Part shown: piece by piece, positions 16,648 to 25,895 of the stretch
How the letters are laid out: each line of letters opens with the position of its first letter
Position numbering within the stretch: position 1 is the first letter of the stretch
Source of the DNA: Candidatus Sulfopaludibacter sp. SbA4
GTDB lineage: Bacteria > Acidobacteriota > Terriglobia > Bryobacterales > Bryobacteraceae
NCBI GenBank assembly: GCA_900290305.1
Contig: OMOG01000026.1
Span: 2,887-37,345, forward strand
Direction of reading: 5' to 3'
DNA: 34,459 nucleotides
Translations under genes and position numbers: made by a program
The notes under the pieces: model-generated
Seen by the model: the letters and a program-made list of their open reading frames with translations, nothing else
What the model was told of the DNA's origin: nothing
Databases searched by the model: none

Positions 16648-16678
16648 AGCTCCCGCAGTCCGGGAGCTGTTTTTATTT
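16648..16678 (+). terminator. Rho-independent terminator
   Basis: Stem AGCTCCCG/CGGGAGCT (16648-16655 and 16661-16668), loop CAGTC, then GTTTTTATTT. It lies more than 500 nt after the NHL stop codon, so it may end an unannotated small RNA rather than that mRNA. Confidence 0.7.
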
Positions 16679-16752
16679 GACCCCCATTTGGGGGTGGCGA
16701 CGCAGATCTGCGTCGCCTCGACGGAGTCCTCTTGGACCCACGTCCTGAAGGG

Positions 16753-16779
16753 AAAAATGACGCAACTTGCGTCATTTTT
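16753..16779. terminator. Bidirectional terminator-like palindrome
   Basis: A perfect 13-bp stem around a single central C, with A-run on the left and T-run on the right, so it can act on both strands. It lies downstream of the leftward sigma factor gene. A shorter copy (17 nt) is at 16822-16838. Confidence 0.6.
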
Positions 16780-16981
16780 TTGGGGGTCTCCCTTTATTTT
16801 CAGTTATTTGAAAGAATAGAGTGACGCAACTTGCGTCATTTTCGACCGGAACACCATGCTACCGCTTGACCGAAACCTCCACCCGCGCAAAGCCGCTTTA
16901 TCCACAGCGCAACCCGTTGAAACCACAGCCAAAACCAAGAAAATGGTTTCGTTTGGTAAAAACCCTCCCCGCCACACCCGA

Positions 16982-17650
16982 TCACCGCGCGCGGGTAAGC
17001 TGGGTGCTCCAGAGCGAGTAGAGAGCCTCGCGCTCTCGGGGGCTCAGAGGCGTGGGATTCGGGCTCGGCTCGTCCTCCAGGCAATGGTTGTGGACGTAGC
17101 AATCCAGCTTCTGCCGCATGGCCAGCCTGCCGCGATGCAGCCGGGTCTTGACCACGTCGGTGCTCAGGTCGAGGATCTGGGCCGCCTCCTCGGTGGAAAG
17201 CTCTTCCAGATCGCGCAGCAGAACCACCGCGCGGTAGGCCTGCGGAAGCTCCGCGATGATGCGGTCTACCACCGCTCGCAACTCCGAGCGCAGCAGTTCG
17301 CTGTCCGGCGGACCGGCGGCGTCGGACACCTCAACCGTCGGCGGCAGCTCGTCGAGCGAGAGTTCGTGGGCCGGCGCGAAGACGCTCTTGCGCCGCTGCA
17401 TCAGGCAGGCGTTTTTGGCGATCCGGAAGACCCAGGCGCGCACGCGCTCGGGCTCGCGCAGTTGGTCGAAGTTCTCGAAAACTTTGAGGAGGGTTTCCTG
17501 CGCCACCTCCTCGGCATCCTCCGGCCGGCCGCACATCAGCCAACTGTAGTGAAACACCTTGGAGCGGAAATGATCGACGAATCTCTCGAAAGCATCCGTC
17601 TCGCCGGCGAGAAGCGCGCGCGCAAGCTCAGTCTCGCCCTGCTTGTCCAC
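16982..17650 (-). CDS. ECF-type RNA polymerase sigma factor
   Basis: 222 residues starting with GTG at 17650. Region 2 is clear (AFERFVDHFRSKVFHYSW ... EDAEEVAQETLLKVFENF, with RVRAWVFRIAKNACL for the 2.4 part) and region 4 is clear (ELPQAYRAVVLLRDLEELST, then EEAAQILDLSTDVVKTRLHR and GRLAMRQKL). A Pro-rich tail of about 35 residues follows (SPNPTPLSPREREAL). Its start is 18 nt after the OsmC stop, so the two are probably co-transcribed. No anti-sigma gene lies downstream; the gene ends at the palindrome-rich gap. The group cannot be named more closely. Confidence 0.9.
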   Translation of the reverse strand: MDKQGETELARALLAGETDAFERFVDHFRSKVFHYSWLMCGRPEDAEEVAQETLLKVFENFDQLREPERVRAWVFRIAKNACLMQRRKSVFAPAHELSLDELPPTVEVSDAAGPPDSELLRSELRAVVDRIIAELPQAYRAVVLLRDLEELSTEEAAQILDLSTDVVKTRLHRGRLAMRQKLDCYVHNHCLEDEPSPNPTPLSPREREALYSLWSTQLTRAR

Positions 17651-17668
17651 ATCCTCATTGTACCTGTG

Positions 17669-18070
17669 TCACGCCGGCACGGCGCTGCGGACTACCGTCT
17701 CGATGGCCGGCGCGTTCAGCAGCGTGTTGTGGATCAGGCAGGCCTGAACCGCGCGCAGCATGCCGGCCTCGTGGCGCTCGTCCAGCCCGGGCGCGGTTAC
17801 CTCGATGCGGAACGTTCCCAGCCGCGCCGGCGCCTTGGCCTTCTCCGCCGAGACGTCGATCTCGAGGCCGTCCGCGGGCAGCCCATGGAGCTTGAGATAC
17901 TGCGCGGCGTAGAAGCCCGCGCAGGTGCCGAGAGATACCAGCAGGAACTCCGGCGGCGTCATTCCGGCATCCGCGCCGCCGTTGGCCGGCGGCTGGTCGC
18001 AAACCACGCGGTGTCCACGCGCGATGGCTGCGAACTTCACGTTGCCGAGGTGCTGAATCTTGACTTCCAT
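17669..18070 (-). CDS. OsmC family protein
   Basis: 133 residues from ATG 18070 (a GTG at 18076 is an alternative; neither has a strong ribosome site). Both OsmC active-site cysteines are present, C50 in SLGTCAGFYA and C111 in VQACLIHNTL, with GHRVVCDQPPANGGADAGMTPPEFLL before them. The family are thiol peroxidases that reduce organic hydroperoxides; the short YhfA-like branch has uncertain substrates. It lies directly upstream of an ECF sigma factor gene, and divergent from a broken dehydrogenase gene. Confidence 0.88.
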   Translation of the reverse strand: MEVKIQHLGNVKFAAIARGHRVVCDQPPANGGADAGMTPPEFLLVSLGTCAGFYAAQYLKLHGLPADGLEIDVSAEKAKAPARLGTFRIEVTAPGLDERHEAGMLRAVQACLIHNTLLNAPAIETVVRSAVPA

Positions 18071-18129
18071 ACTCACTTACGAAGATGCAGTCCGGCGGAA
18101 ATGGTGACAGGGTGTGCTATCGTTTCGGG

Positions 18130-19005
18130 ATGCCCACCGCGCTTATCACCGGGACCAGCACGGGAATCGGGCTGGAAACCGCTCTTCACTTCGCCCGCCA
18201 GGGCTACCGGGTCTTCGCCGGGGCGCGAAACCCGGCCGCCGTGGAGAAGCACCCGAATATCGCCGCCGTGAAACTCGACGTCGACCAGGACGAGTCGGTG
18301 CGCGAGGCCGTTGGCCGGGTGCTGCAGGAGGCCGGGGCCATCGATGTGCTGGTGAACAATGCCGGGATCGGGATGGGGGGCGCGGTGGAGTATGTGCCGA
18401 TCGAGAAAGTGCAGGCGATCTTCGAGACGAATTTCTACGGCGCCGTCCGTATGATGCAAGCCGTTCTGCCCTCGATGGGGTAGGGCGCAGCGGGACCATC
18501 GTCAATGTCACGTCCATGATGGGCCGCCTGACGCTGGGGTGCCACGCCTTTTACGCCGCCACCAAGTTCGCGCTGGCCGCGGTCAGCGAGTCGCTGGCCA
18601 TCGAGATCCAGCCGTTCGGCGTGCGAGTGGCCATCATCGAGCCGGGAGTCATCCTCACGCCCATCTGGAACAAGGGCGAGGTGCTCATGCCGGATTGGGC
18701 ATCCCTACGGGCTCGCGATGGGCCGCTTGTGGCGTTTGTTCGGAGCCCGGATGGCCGGCGGGACGACGCCCGACGCGGTGGCACTCGCGATCTGGGAAGC
18801 GGTCCATACGGACGAGCCGAAGCTGCGGTACGCGGTGGGGGCGGACGCCGAGGTGATGGTGGCGGCGCGGGACCGCCTGACGGCCGCGGAGTGGGCGGAG
18901 TGGCAGAGCGAGCCGGACGACGAGAAGTTCCTGGCACGCGCCAAGGAAGTCTTCGGCGCCGATCTGTACAACCCGCCGTCGCTGAACGCGCGGAGGATAG
19001 TGTGA
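18130..19005 (+). pseudogene. Short-chain dehydrogenase/reductase broken by two compensating frameshifts
   Basis: Frame A (18130-18483) gives ALITGTSTGIGLETALHF and VLVNNAGIG and runs into TAG after PSMG. The family sequence continues in another frame (GRSGTIVNVTSMMG ... AFYAATKFALAAVSESLAIE, catalytic YAATK) from about 18485 to 18700, then returns to frame A (HPYGLAMGRLWRLF ... NARRIV, stop 19003-19005). Adding one G in the run at 18478-18481 and removing one from GGG near 18697 restores a single frame of about 291 residues. Both changes lie in G runs, so sequencing or assembly error is as likely as real decay. The enzyme would be a classical NAD(P)H oxidoreductase. Confidence 0.8.
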
Positions 19006-19023
19006 TTATGCGATACTCACCGT

Positions 19024-19269
19024 ATGAGTAAGCGTCTTCAGGTCCTGCTTACCGACCGGGACATGGCGGACATCCAGCGTCTGGCCAAGCGAGAGCGCCT
19101 GACCGTGGGTGAATGGGTCCGGCGTACCCTGCGCGAAGCGCGTGCGTGCCGCCCGGCGAGCGAGCCCGAAATAAAGTTGAAGGCCGTTCGCCGCGCGGCC
19201 GCGTATTCATTTCCCACCGCGGACCTTGGCCGGATGCTGGACGAAATCGAGCGAGGGTACCAAGGTTGA
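19024..19269 (+). CDS. VapB-type ribbon-helix-helix antitoxin
   Basis: 81 residues. The N-terminus (KRLQVLLTDRDMADIQRLAK, then RERLTVGEWVRRTLREARA) is a ribbon-helix-helix DNA-binding motif; the C-terminal part, ending ADLGRMLDEIERGYQG, would wrap the toxin. It overlaps the PIN-domain gene by four bases (TTGA, 19266-19269). It should neutralise the toxin and repress its own promoter. The promoter would lie in the short space after 19005. Confidence 0.8.
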   Translation: MSKRLQVLLTDRDMADIQRLAKRERLTVGEWVRRTLREARACRPASEPEIKLKAVRRAAAYSFPTADLGRMLDEIERGYQG

Positions 19270-19667
19270 TTTTCGTGGATTCCAACATCCCGATGTACCT
19301 GATCGGAGCCGCACATCCCCACAAAACGGAGGCACAAGTCCTCCTGGAGCGCCTGATTGCAGAGGGGCAGCGTCTCGTCACCGACGCTGAAGTCTTGCAG
19401 GAGATCCTCCACCGGTACACCGCTATTGAAAAGCGGGAAGCTATCGGACCTGCGTTTCAGGTGACCTTGGGCATCGTCGACGAAGTGATTCCCATTGAGA
19501 AGGCAGCGGTCTTGCGTGCCGGGGAGATCGCCCAGAATCCTGCGCGGATGTCAGCCCGGGACGCGGTCCACATCGCAGTAATGGAGGGCCACGGAATTCG
19601 ATCGATCCTAAGCTTCGACTCCGATTTCGATCGCTGGCCGGGGCTGCAGAGGATTCATCGGGTTTGA
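19266..19667 (+). CDS. VapC-type PIN-domain ribonuclease toxin
   Basis: 133 residues when started at TTG 19266, the only start that begins with the PIN strand (IFVDSNIPMYLIG). Acidic residues of the active site are seen: D5 in FVDSN, E in DAEVLQEIL, D in SARDAVHIAVM and D in SFDSDFDRW. Known VapC toxins cleave tRNA or rRNA with Mg2+. The weak TTG start overlapping the antitoxin stop would keep toxin output below antitoxin output. Confidence 0.82.
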   Translation: MIFVDSNIPMYLIGAAHPHKTEAQVLLERLIAEGQRLVTDAEVLQEILHRYTAIEKREAIGPAFQVTLGIVDEVIPIEKAAVLRAGEIAQNPARMSARDAVHIAVMEGHGIRSILSFDSDFDRWPGLQRIHRV

Positions 19668-19688
19668 GGGGACAAGCGCCGAAGCCCT

Positions 19689-19753
19689 AGCGGGACCTTC
19701 GCAAAACCAGGGGTGTTTTCCTCGTAGTGTAGGCCTAAACATTGGGTCGGATG
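19689..19753 (+). repeat. 65-bp direct repeat, copy A
   Basis: Starts AGCGGGACCTTCGC and ends GGGTCGGATG. It matches copy B (31392-31456) at 59 of 65 positions; all six differences are transitions. It lies 22 nt after the VapC stop and before the giant repeat-protein gene. The short pairing AAAAC/GTTTT inside is kept in both copies. Confidence 0.85.
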
Positions 19754-19879
19754 GCGCCTGGCGCCAAGAGATTCAAGTGATTCAGGTCTGGTAAGGTGGT
19801 ATTGCGCGGGCTGCCTTCCTTTCCCACACGCTGGTTGCTATCATATAGAACTGCAAGGATTTATTCAGGGGGCCCTTCC

Positions 19880-22800
19880 ATGTTCTCGCGGAAACGGATT
19901 TTTTCTTCCCTTCCGGCACTCATAATCGGCGCGGTTTTGGTTTCGACCGCCCAGGCACAGTTCATCCAGCAAGGCAGCAAACTGGTCGGCAGCGGCGCGT
20001 TGGGAACGTCCATGCAAGGCGAATCGGTGGCGGTTTCCGCCGATGGAAATACCATGGCCGTGGGCGGGTCGGCGGACAACGCCGGCCAGGGAGCGGTGTG
20101 GGTTTACACGCGGTCGGGCGGCGTCTGGACCCAGCAAAGCAAGTTGGTCGGCAACAACCCCTTAAACCCGGCGCAGCAAGGCTTCTCGGTCGGGCTGTCG
20201 GCCGACGGGAACACCTTGATCGAGGGCGGCCCCACCGACGGCGGGGATGGCCAGACTGGGGCGGCTTGGGTCTTCACGCGCTCCAACGGAGCCTGGACCC
20301 AGCAGGCCAAGCTGATCGCCACCGGTACCGTCAACAGCGCCGAACAGGGCTCCGGCGTGGCTCTCTCCGCCGACGGCAACACGGCCCTCGTCGGCGGGCC
20401 GTCGGATAACAGCAACATCGGCGGAGCGTTTGTCTTCACCCGCACCGCCGGCACGTGGACGCAGCAGGGCGGCGAGCTGGTGGGCTCCGGGGTCGAATCG
20501 CAACCCCAGATGCCGCTCGAAGCCGCACAAGGATTTGCCGTGGCCCTCTCGGGCGATGGCAACACCGCGCTGCTCGGGGGTTATTTAGACAACGGCTACG
20601 CGGGGGCGACCTGGGTCTTCGTGCGCTCCAATAACACCTGGACCCAACAGGGCGCCAAGCTCGTGGGGAGCACCTCCGAGCCCCCCAAAACCTCCGGACT
20701 CCGGCAGGGCCAATCCGTCGCGATCTCGGCCGACGGAAACACAGCCGTGATCGGCGGCTGGGGCGACAACGGGGGAGTGGGAGCCGCATGGGTCTTCACC
20801 CGCATCGGCGGCCAATGGGGGCAGCAAGGCAACAAGCTGATCGGCACGAATGAGTCGGGTGGGGCACTGGTAGGCTGGTCTGTGAGTGTGTCCGGCGATG
20901 GAAATACTGCCCTGGTCGGCGGGTACTATGACGCTTTCCAAGGCGTCGGAAACGATTCCAAAGGGGCCGCCTGGATATTCCGGCGCAGCAACGGTGCCTG
21001 GGCCATCGGCGGCACCAAGATTTTTGGCACTGGCGGAATCGATGGCTTCGACAGCAGCGGTACTGCGATCGGTCCCAGTGAAGGCTGGTCCGTGGCCATC
21101 TCGGCCGACGGGGGCACGGCCGTCGTGGGCGGCAATGGCGACAATAGCGACATGGGAGCCGCCTGGGTTTTCGCGCAGCCGCATTTCACGTTGACGGCGC
21201 CCTCCACGGCCGCCGGCGGCGCGAGTTTCAACTTCACCGTGAAGGCGCAGGATGGCAACAACACGACCCTCACCAGTTACGCCGGCACGGTGCACTTCAC
21301 CAGCAGCGACAGTGCCGCCGTGCTGCCGGCCGATTCCGCCCTCGCCTCCGGCACGGGTAACTTCACCGCCACGCTCAAAACCACCGGCAGCCAGACCATT
21401 ACCGCCACCGATACCTCGAATTCCGGACTCACCGGAACCTCCAATGCCATCTCTGTAACCGGGCAGCCCGCTACTCACTTTTCCGTCTCCGCGCCGCCGT
21501 CGGCCATCGCCGACTCGGCCCTCAGCTTCACGGTGACGGCTCTCGACGCCGGCAATAACACGGTGGCGGGTTACGGCGGGACCGTGCACTTCACCAGCAC
21601 CGATGGAGCCGCGGTGCTGCCCACCAATGCGACCCTCACCGCCGGCACAGGCACGTTCTCCGCGACCCTGATGACCACCGGCAGCCAGACCATTACCGCG
21701 ACCGATACCGCGAGCTCCGGAGTCACCGGCGCCTCGGGCGCCATCGCCGTGTCGGCAGGTGTGACCGGAGGACCGCAGTACACCCAGCAAGGCAGCAAGC
21801 TGACTGGCACCGGCGCCGTGGGCCCTCCGCAGCAAGGCGCCGTGGCGCTGTCGGGCGACGGCAACACCCTCGCCGTGGGTGGATTCAACGACAACAGCAA
21901 AGGCGGGGCCGTGTGGATCTACACCCGAGCCAGCGGAGTCTGGACCCAGCAGGGCAACAAGCTGGCGGGCGCCGGCGCGGTGGGCGGCGCCAGCCAAGGC
22001 AACGCCGTGGCACTCTCGGCCGATGGCAACACGCTCATCGAAGGCGGGCCCGGCGATAGCTCCAATGCCGGCGCGGTGTGGATCTTCACCCGCAGCGGCG
22101 GAGTCTGGGATCAGGGCTTCAAGCTGGTCGGCCCCGGAGCCACCGGCAACGCCCAACAAGGCGCATCCGTGGCGATTTCGGCCGACGGCAACACCGTCGC
22201 TATCGGCGGACCCACCGACAACGGCGGCGCCGGCGCCGTGTGGGTCTACACGCGCAGCGCCGGAGTCTGGAGCCAGCAGGGCGGCAAGCTGGTGGGCAAC
22301 GGCGCCGTAAACGGGACGTCCGGAGCGGCCCAGGGCAGCTCCGTCGCGGTCTCTTCGGACGGAAGCACGGTGCTGGTGGGCGGCCGCAACGACAACGGCT
22401 CGGTGGGAGCGGCCTGGGTCTACACGCGCTCGGCCGGAGTCTTCACCCAACAAGGTGGCAAATTGGTGGGCGCCGGGAACGCCGGCAGCTCCCTGCAGGG
22501 AACGTCCGCGGCGATCTCCTATGACGGCAATACCGCCCTGGTGGGCGGCACCGGAGATGATTTCAGCGTGGGCGCGGCGTGGGCCTACACGCGGACCACC
22601 GGAGTCTGGACCCAGCAGGGCAACAAACTAGTGGGTACCGGCATCAAGAACGGACGAGTCGCGGGAGCCAGCCAGGGAGCGTCCGCGGCGCTTTCCTCCG
22701 ACGGCAACACGGCGCTCATCGGCGGACCTACCGACGATGGATCGGATGTCTCCGATTCGACCGGAGCGGCATGGGTCTTCAAGCGCAGCAACGGGACCTG

Positions 22801-25657
22801 GAACCAAACGGGCAAACTCATCGGCTCGGGCGGCGTGCACGGCTCCATTATTGGCGTCGCGGTGGGTCCGGGTGAAGGCCAGTCGGTAGCTCTTTCGGCC
22901 GACGCCGGCACGGCTGCCCTGGGCGGACCGGGCGACAACAGCACGGTGGGCGCGGCGTGGGTGTTTGCACTGGCGCAGATCCGGCTCAGCATGTCCGCGC
23001 CATCGTCGGCCACCGCCGGAACCGCGCTGAACTTCACGGTGTCCGCGCTGGACCCCAACAACGCAACCGTTGCGAGCTACGCCGGAACCGTCCACTTCAC
23101 CAGCAGCGACATAGCCGCGGGGCTGCCCTCCGATGCCACGATCTCCGCGGGAACGGGCACCTTTTCGGCGACGCTGCGAACCGGCGGCAGCCAGACCATC
23201 ACCGCCACCGACAAATCGGACTCGGGATTGACCGCAACGTCCGGCACGATTTCCGTGAGCGGCGCTCCTACCGCAGCCCAGTGGTTCACCCAACAGGGCG
23301 CCAGGCTGATCGGCACGGGCACGGCCGGCTCGCCGGCCATGCAAGGCGTCTCCGTGGCTCTCTCGGCCGACGGGAATACGCTGGCCGTAGGTGGGCCCGC
23401 CGACAATGGCGGCATCGGCGCGGTGTGGATTTACTCGCGCGCGAGCGGTGTCTGGAACCAGCAGGGCAACAAGCTGGTAGGCAACGGGATCGTCAGTACC
23501 CCGCCAGGCCAGGGCGGGCACGTGGCCCTCTCGGCCGATGGCAACACCCTGATCGTGGGCGGAGCCGGCGATAACAGCGGCGCCGGCGCGGCCTGGGTCT
23601 TCACGCGCAGCAACGGCGTCTGGAACCAGCAGGGCAACAAGCTGGTTGGCACCGGCGCAGCCGGCACTGCGGCGCAGGGCGCCGTCGCGCTCTCCTCCGA
23701 TGGGAACACGGCGATCATCGGCGGCCCGAGTGACAACAGCAATGCCGGAGCGGCCTGGGTCTTCACGCGCGACAACACCGGCGCCTGGACCCAGCAAGGC
23801 GCCAAGCTGGCCGGCGCCGGCGCGGCAGGCAGCGCGGGCCAGGGCGGGTCTGTGGCGCTCTCGGGCGACGGGAATACCGCCCTGGTGGGTGGTGCCGGCG
23901 ACAACAGCTCGACTGGCGCGGTATGGGTCTACACCCGCACCAGCGGGGTCTGGACGCAGCAGGGCGCCAAGCTGGTGCCCCTGGATGCGGTCACGGGGCA
24001 GAATCGCCAGGTGCTGGCGGGCGGCTCGGCGCTCTCTTCCGACGGCAATACGGCCATAATGGGCGGACCGGCCGACAACCACGGCTTGGGCGCGGCCTGG
24101 ATCTTCACGCGCGCCAGCGGCCTCTGGACCCAGCAAGGCAACAAGCTTCTGGGACTGGATGTCGATTCGATCTGCGCCGGCTGCGCCGTGAACCAGGGCC
24201 CAGCCGTGGCTCTATCCGGCGATGGCAATACAGCGCTCGTCGGCGTACCCGGCGACAATTCGCAAGGTCTGCACCAGTCCACCGGCGCGGGGCTGATTTT
24301 CCGCCGCAGCAACGGCGCGTGGAGCGAGCCGGACAACAAGCTCTCCGGCAGCGGCGGGACCTTCCCGGCGCAAGGGGCCGCAGTGGCCCTCTCGGCGGAC
24401 GGAAGCACCGCCGCCCTGGGCGCAGGCGCGGACACGAATGGCGCCGGAGCGGTATGGGTCTTTGCGCTGCCGCGATTCAGTTTCTCGACTCCTGGCACGG
24501 CCACGGGCGGCGTTTCCTTCAACTTCATGATCTCCGCCCTGGATGCGAACAACCTCCTGTTTCCGGGCTATTTCGGCACCTTGCACTTCACCAGCAGCGA
24601 CGGCTCCGCCAGCCTGCCCGCCGACTCCAGCCTCTCTTCCGGCGTGCTCAGCCTTTCCGCCACACTGAGGACCGCCGGAAACCAGACCCTCGCCGCCGCC
24701 GATACCACGGCCTCGGGTGAAGCCGGAACCTCCAGCCCGATCGCGGTGAGCGTGTCTACGGTGCCTCCGACGCCTGTGTCCGTGACCCCCGCCGGCGGAA
24801 ATGCCGCCAGCCAGATGATGACCTTCGTCTATAACGATCCACGCGGATACCACGACCTGGCGATCCTGAACGTCCTGGTGAACAACTTCATCGACGGGCG
24901 GCACGCCTGTTACCTGGCCTACATTGTTCAGCAATCCACCCTGGTGCTGGTAGACGATGCCGGAGATGCCGGCGGTCCGTACGCGGGTTCGGTGGCGCTG
25001 GGGAGCTCGACTCCGATTCAGAACAGCCAGTGCTCCGTGGTCCTGGTTTCGGCCCTGGGCAGCGGCAACAACCTGACGCTGGTGTTGACGATCACGTGGA
25101 CCACCAGCTTCGCCGGCGACAAGATCGTCCACCTGGCGGCGCGCGACCTGGAGCAGAACAACTCGGGCTGGTATCCGCTGGGAGTGGCCCGCGCGCCGGG
25201 CGGAGCCCAGACCACGACCACCGCGGTGGTGGGGACGACTCCCTTCCGCGGCACCGGCCTGGGGCCCACGGTGTTCACCTTCAATTTCTCCGATACCAAG
25301 GGATACCAGGACCTCGGCGTGGAGAACGTGCTGGTCAACAGCGACCTCGACGGCGGCCACGCCTGCTACCTGGCATACTCCCGCCCCGCCAACGTCATGT
25401 ACCTGGTGAACGACAACGGGAATGGATTACTTCCCGGCCAGAGCATGGCCGCGAGCGGAAGTGTAAGTAACAGTCAGTGCACGGCGGCCTGGGGCTCGAC
25501 GCCGGTAACTACCGCCGGCAATAACCTGACACTGACTCTGACAATCACCTTCACCTCGGCATTCGGCGGCAACCGGATCGTTTACGTGGCCGCACGCGAT
25601 GTCCACGAGGCCAACAGCACGGACTGGCACGCGATGGGGACCTGGACTCCGCAATGA
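19880..25657 (+). CDS. Giant secreted repeat protein (FG-GAP-like propellers, Ig-like domains)
   Basis: 1925 residues from ATG 19880, preceded by AGGGGG; the signal peptide is residues 1-26 (LPALIIGAVLVSTAQA). Three blocks of roughly 400 residues (about 27-435, 631-1033 and 1132-1531) consist of units like ALSADGNTALVGGPSDN + GAAWVFTR + WTQQGNKLVG, probably beta-propellers. Each block is followed by Ig/filamin-like domains (AGTVHFTSSDSAA ... GSQTITATD): two after block 1, one after blocks 2 and 3. The end carries two copies (from ~1627 and ~1777) of the ACYLAY/DDAGDAGG module also found in the NHL protein. It is probably a surface or matrix protein; binding partner unknown. High GC and repeat content make collapse or expansion in assembly possible. 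Confidence 0.88.
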   Translation: MFSRKRIFSSLPALIIGAVLVSTAQAQFIQQGSKLVGSGALGTSMQGESVAVSADGNTMAVGGSADNAGQGAVWVYTRSGGVWTQQSKLVGNNPLNPAQQGFSVGLSADGNTLIEGGPTDGGDGQTGAAWVFTRSNGAWTQQAKLIATGTVNSAEQGSGVALSADGNTALVGGPSDNSNIGGAFVFTRTAGTWTQQGGELVGSGVESQPQMPLEAAQGFAVALSGDGNTALLGGYLDNGYAGATWVFVRSNNTWTQQGAKLVGSTSEPPKTSGLRQGQSVAISADGNTAVIGGWGDNGGVGAAWVFTRIGGQWGQQGNKLIGTNESGGALVGWSVSVSGDGNTALVGGYYDAFQGVGNDSKGAAWIFRRSNGAWAIGGTKIFGTGGIDGFDSSGTAIGPSEGWSVAISADGGTAVVGGNGDNSDMGAAWVFAQPHFTLTAPSTAAGGASFNFTVKAQDGNNTTLTSYAGTVHFTSSDSAAVLPADSALASGTGNFTATLKTTGSQTITATDTSNSGLTGTSNAISVTGQPATHFSVSAPPSAIADSALSFTVTALDAGNNTVAGYGGTVHFTSTDGAAVLPTNATLTAGTGTFSATLMTTGSQTITATDTASSGVTGASGAIAVSAGVTGGPQYTQQGSKLTGTGAVGPPQQGAVALSGDGNTLAVGGFNDNSKGGAVWIYTRASGVWTQQGNKLAGAGAVGGASQGNAVALSADGNTLIEGGPGDSSNAGAVWIFTRSGGVWDQGFKLVGPGATGNAQQGASVAISADGNTVAIGGPTDNGGAGAVWVYTRSAGVWSQQGGKLVGNGAVNGTSGAAQGSSVAVSSDGSTVLVGGRNDNGSVGAAWVYTRSAGVFTQQGGKLVGAGNAGSSLQGTSAAISYDGNTALVGGTGDDFSVGAAWAYTRTTGVWTQQGNKLVGTGIKNGRVAGASQGASAALSSDGNTALIGGPTDDGSDVSDSTGAAWVFKRSNGTWNQTGKLIGSGGVHGSIIGVAVGPGEGQSVALSADAGTAALGGPGDNSTVGAAWVFALAQIRLSMSAPSSATAGTALNFTVSALDPNNATVASYAGTVHFTSSDIAAGLPSDATISAGTGTFSATLRTGGSQTITATDKSDSGLTATSGTISVSGAPTAAQWFTQQGARLIGTGTAGSPAMQGVSVALSADGNTLAVGGPADNGGIGAVWIYSRASGVWNQQGNKLVGNGIVSTPPGQGGHVALSADGNTLIVGGAGDNSGAGAAWVFTRSNGVWNQQGNKLVGTGAAGTAAQGAVALSSDGNTAIIGGPSDNSNAGAAWVFTRDNTGAWTQQGAKLAGAGAAGSAGQGGSVALSGDGNTALVGGAGDNSSTGAVWVYTRTSGVWTQQGAKLVPLDAVTGQNRQVLAGGSALSSDGNTAIMGGPADNHGLGAAWIFTRASGLWTQQGNKLLGLDVDSICAGCAVNQGPAVALSGDGNTALVGVPGDNSQGLHQSTGAGLIFRRSNGAWSEPDNKLSGSGGTFPAQGAAVALSADGSTAALGAGADTNGAGAVWVFALPRFSFSTPGTATGGVSFNFMISALDANNLLFPGYFGTLHFTSSDGSASLPADSSLSSGVLSLSATLRTAGNQTLAAADTTASGEAGTSSPIAVSVSTVPPTPVSVTPAGGNAASQMMTFVYNDPRGYHDLAILNVLVNNFIDGRHACYLAYIVQQSTLVLVDDAGDAGGPYAGSVALGSSTPIQNSQCSVVLVSALGSGNNLTLVLTITWTTSFAGDKIVHLAARDLEQNNSGWYPLGVARAPGGAQTTTTAVVGTTPFRGTGLGPTVFTFNFSDTKGYQDLGVENVLVNSDLDGGHACYLAYSRPANVMYLVNDNGNGLLPGQSMAASGSVSNSQCTAAWGSTPVTTAGNNLTLTLTITFTSAFGGNRIVYVAARDVHEANSTDWHAMGTWTPQ

Positions 25658-25895
25658 TGCAGCGGGCCCAGCCAGAAGAACCAGGCCCAAATATGCAGCG
25701 GCAGATGACCGCCGACGCCGGGGCCAAAGCTACCGCCGTGGTTTCGTACGGCAGACCGCCCGCGCCGGCCGCGGCGAAGGGACAACCGGCGATCCCATTG
25801 GCAGATCACGCTACAATTTGCCGACAGGTTGTGGACGTTGCTCCCCGGCTGGAATTGGATCAGAGGCGGGTTGGCAGAGAAAGGAGACAGGTAAG

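Larger units (their letters stand above)
16126..16981. other. 856-bp intergenic region with clustered perfect palindromes
   Basis: No coding region is convincing here on either strand. Perfect palindromes are at 16377-16396 (GGCCGGCG/CGCCGGCC), 16648-16668, 16696-16717 (22 nt, fully self-complementary), 16753-16779 and 16822-16838. The last two share TGACGCAACTTGCGTCA. The region separates the rightward NHL gene from the leftward sigma factor gene. Confidence 0.6.

Noticed and set aside
20585-22453. Minus-strand open frame of 622 codons, and others opposite the giant gene
   Set aside because: Mirror of the repeated coding sequence on the plus strand; Gly/Arg/Ala-rich without domains.
19880-24470. 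Regular DNA repeats that might be taken for a CRISPR array
   Set aside because: The period is about 180-200 bp, follows codons and codes for protein repeats; there are no short equal repeats with unique spacers.
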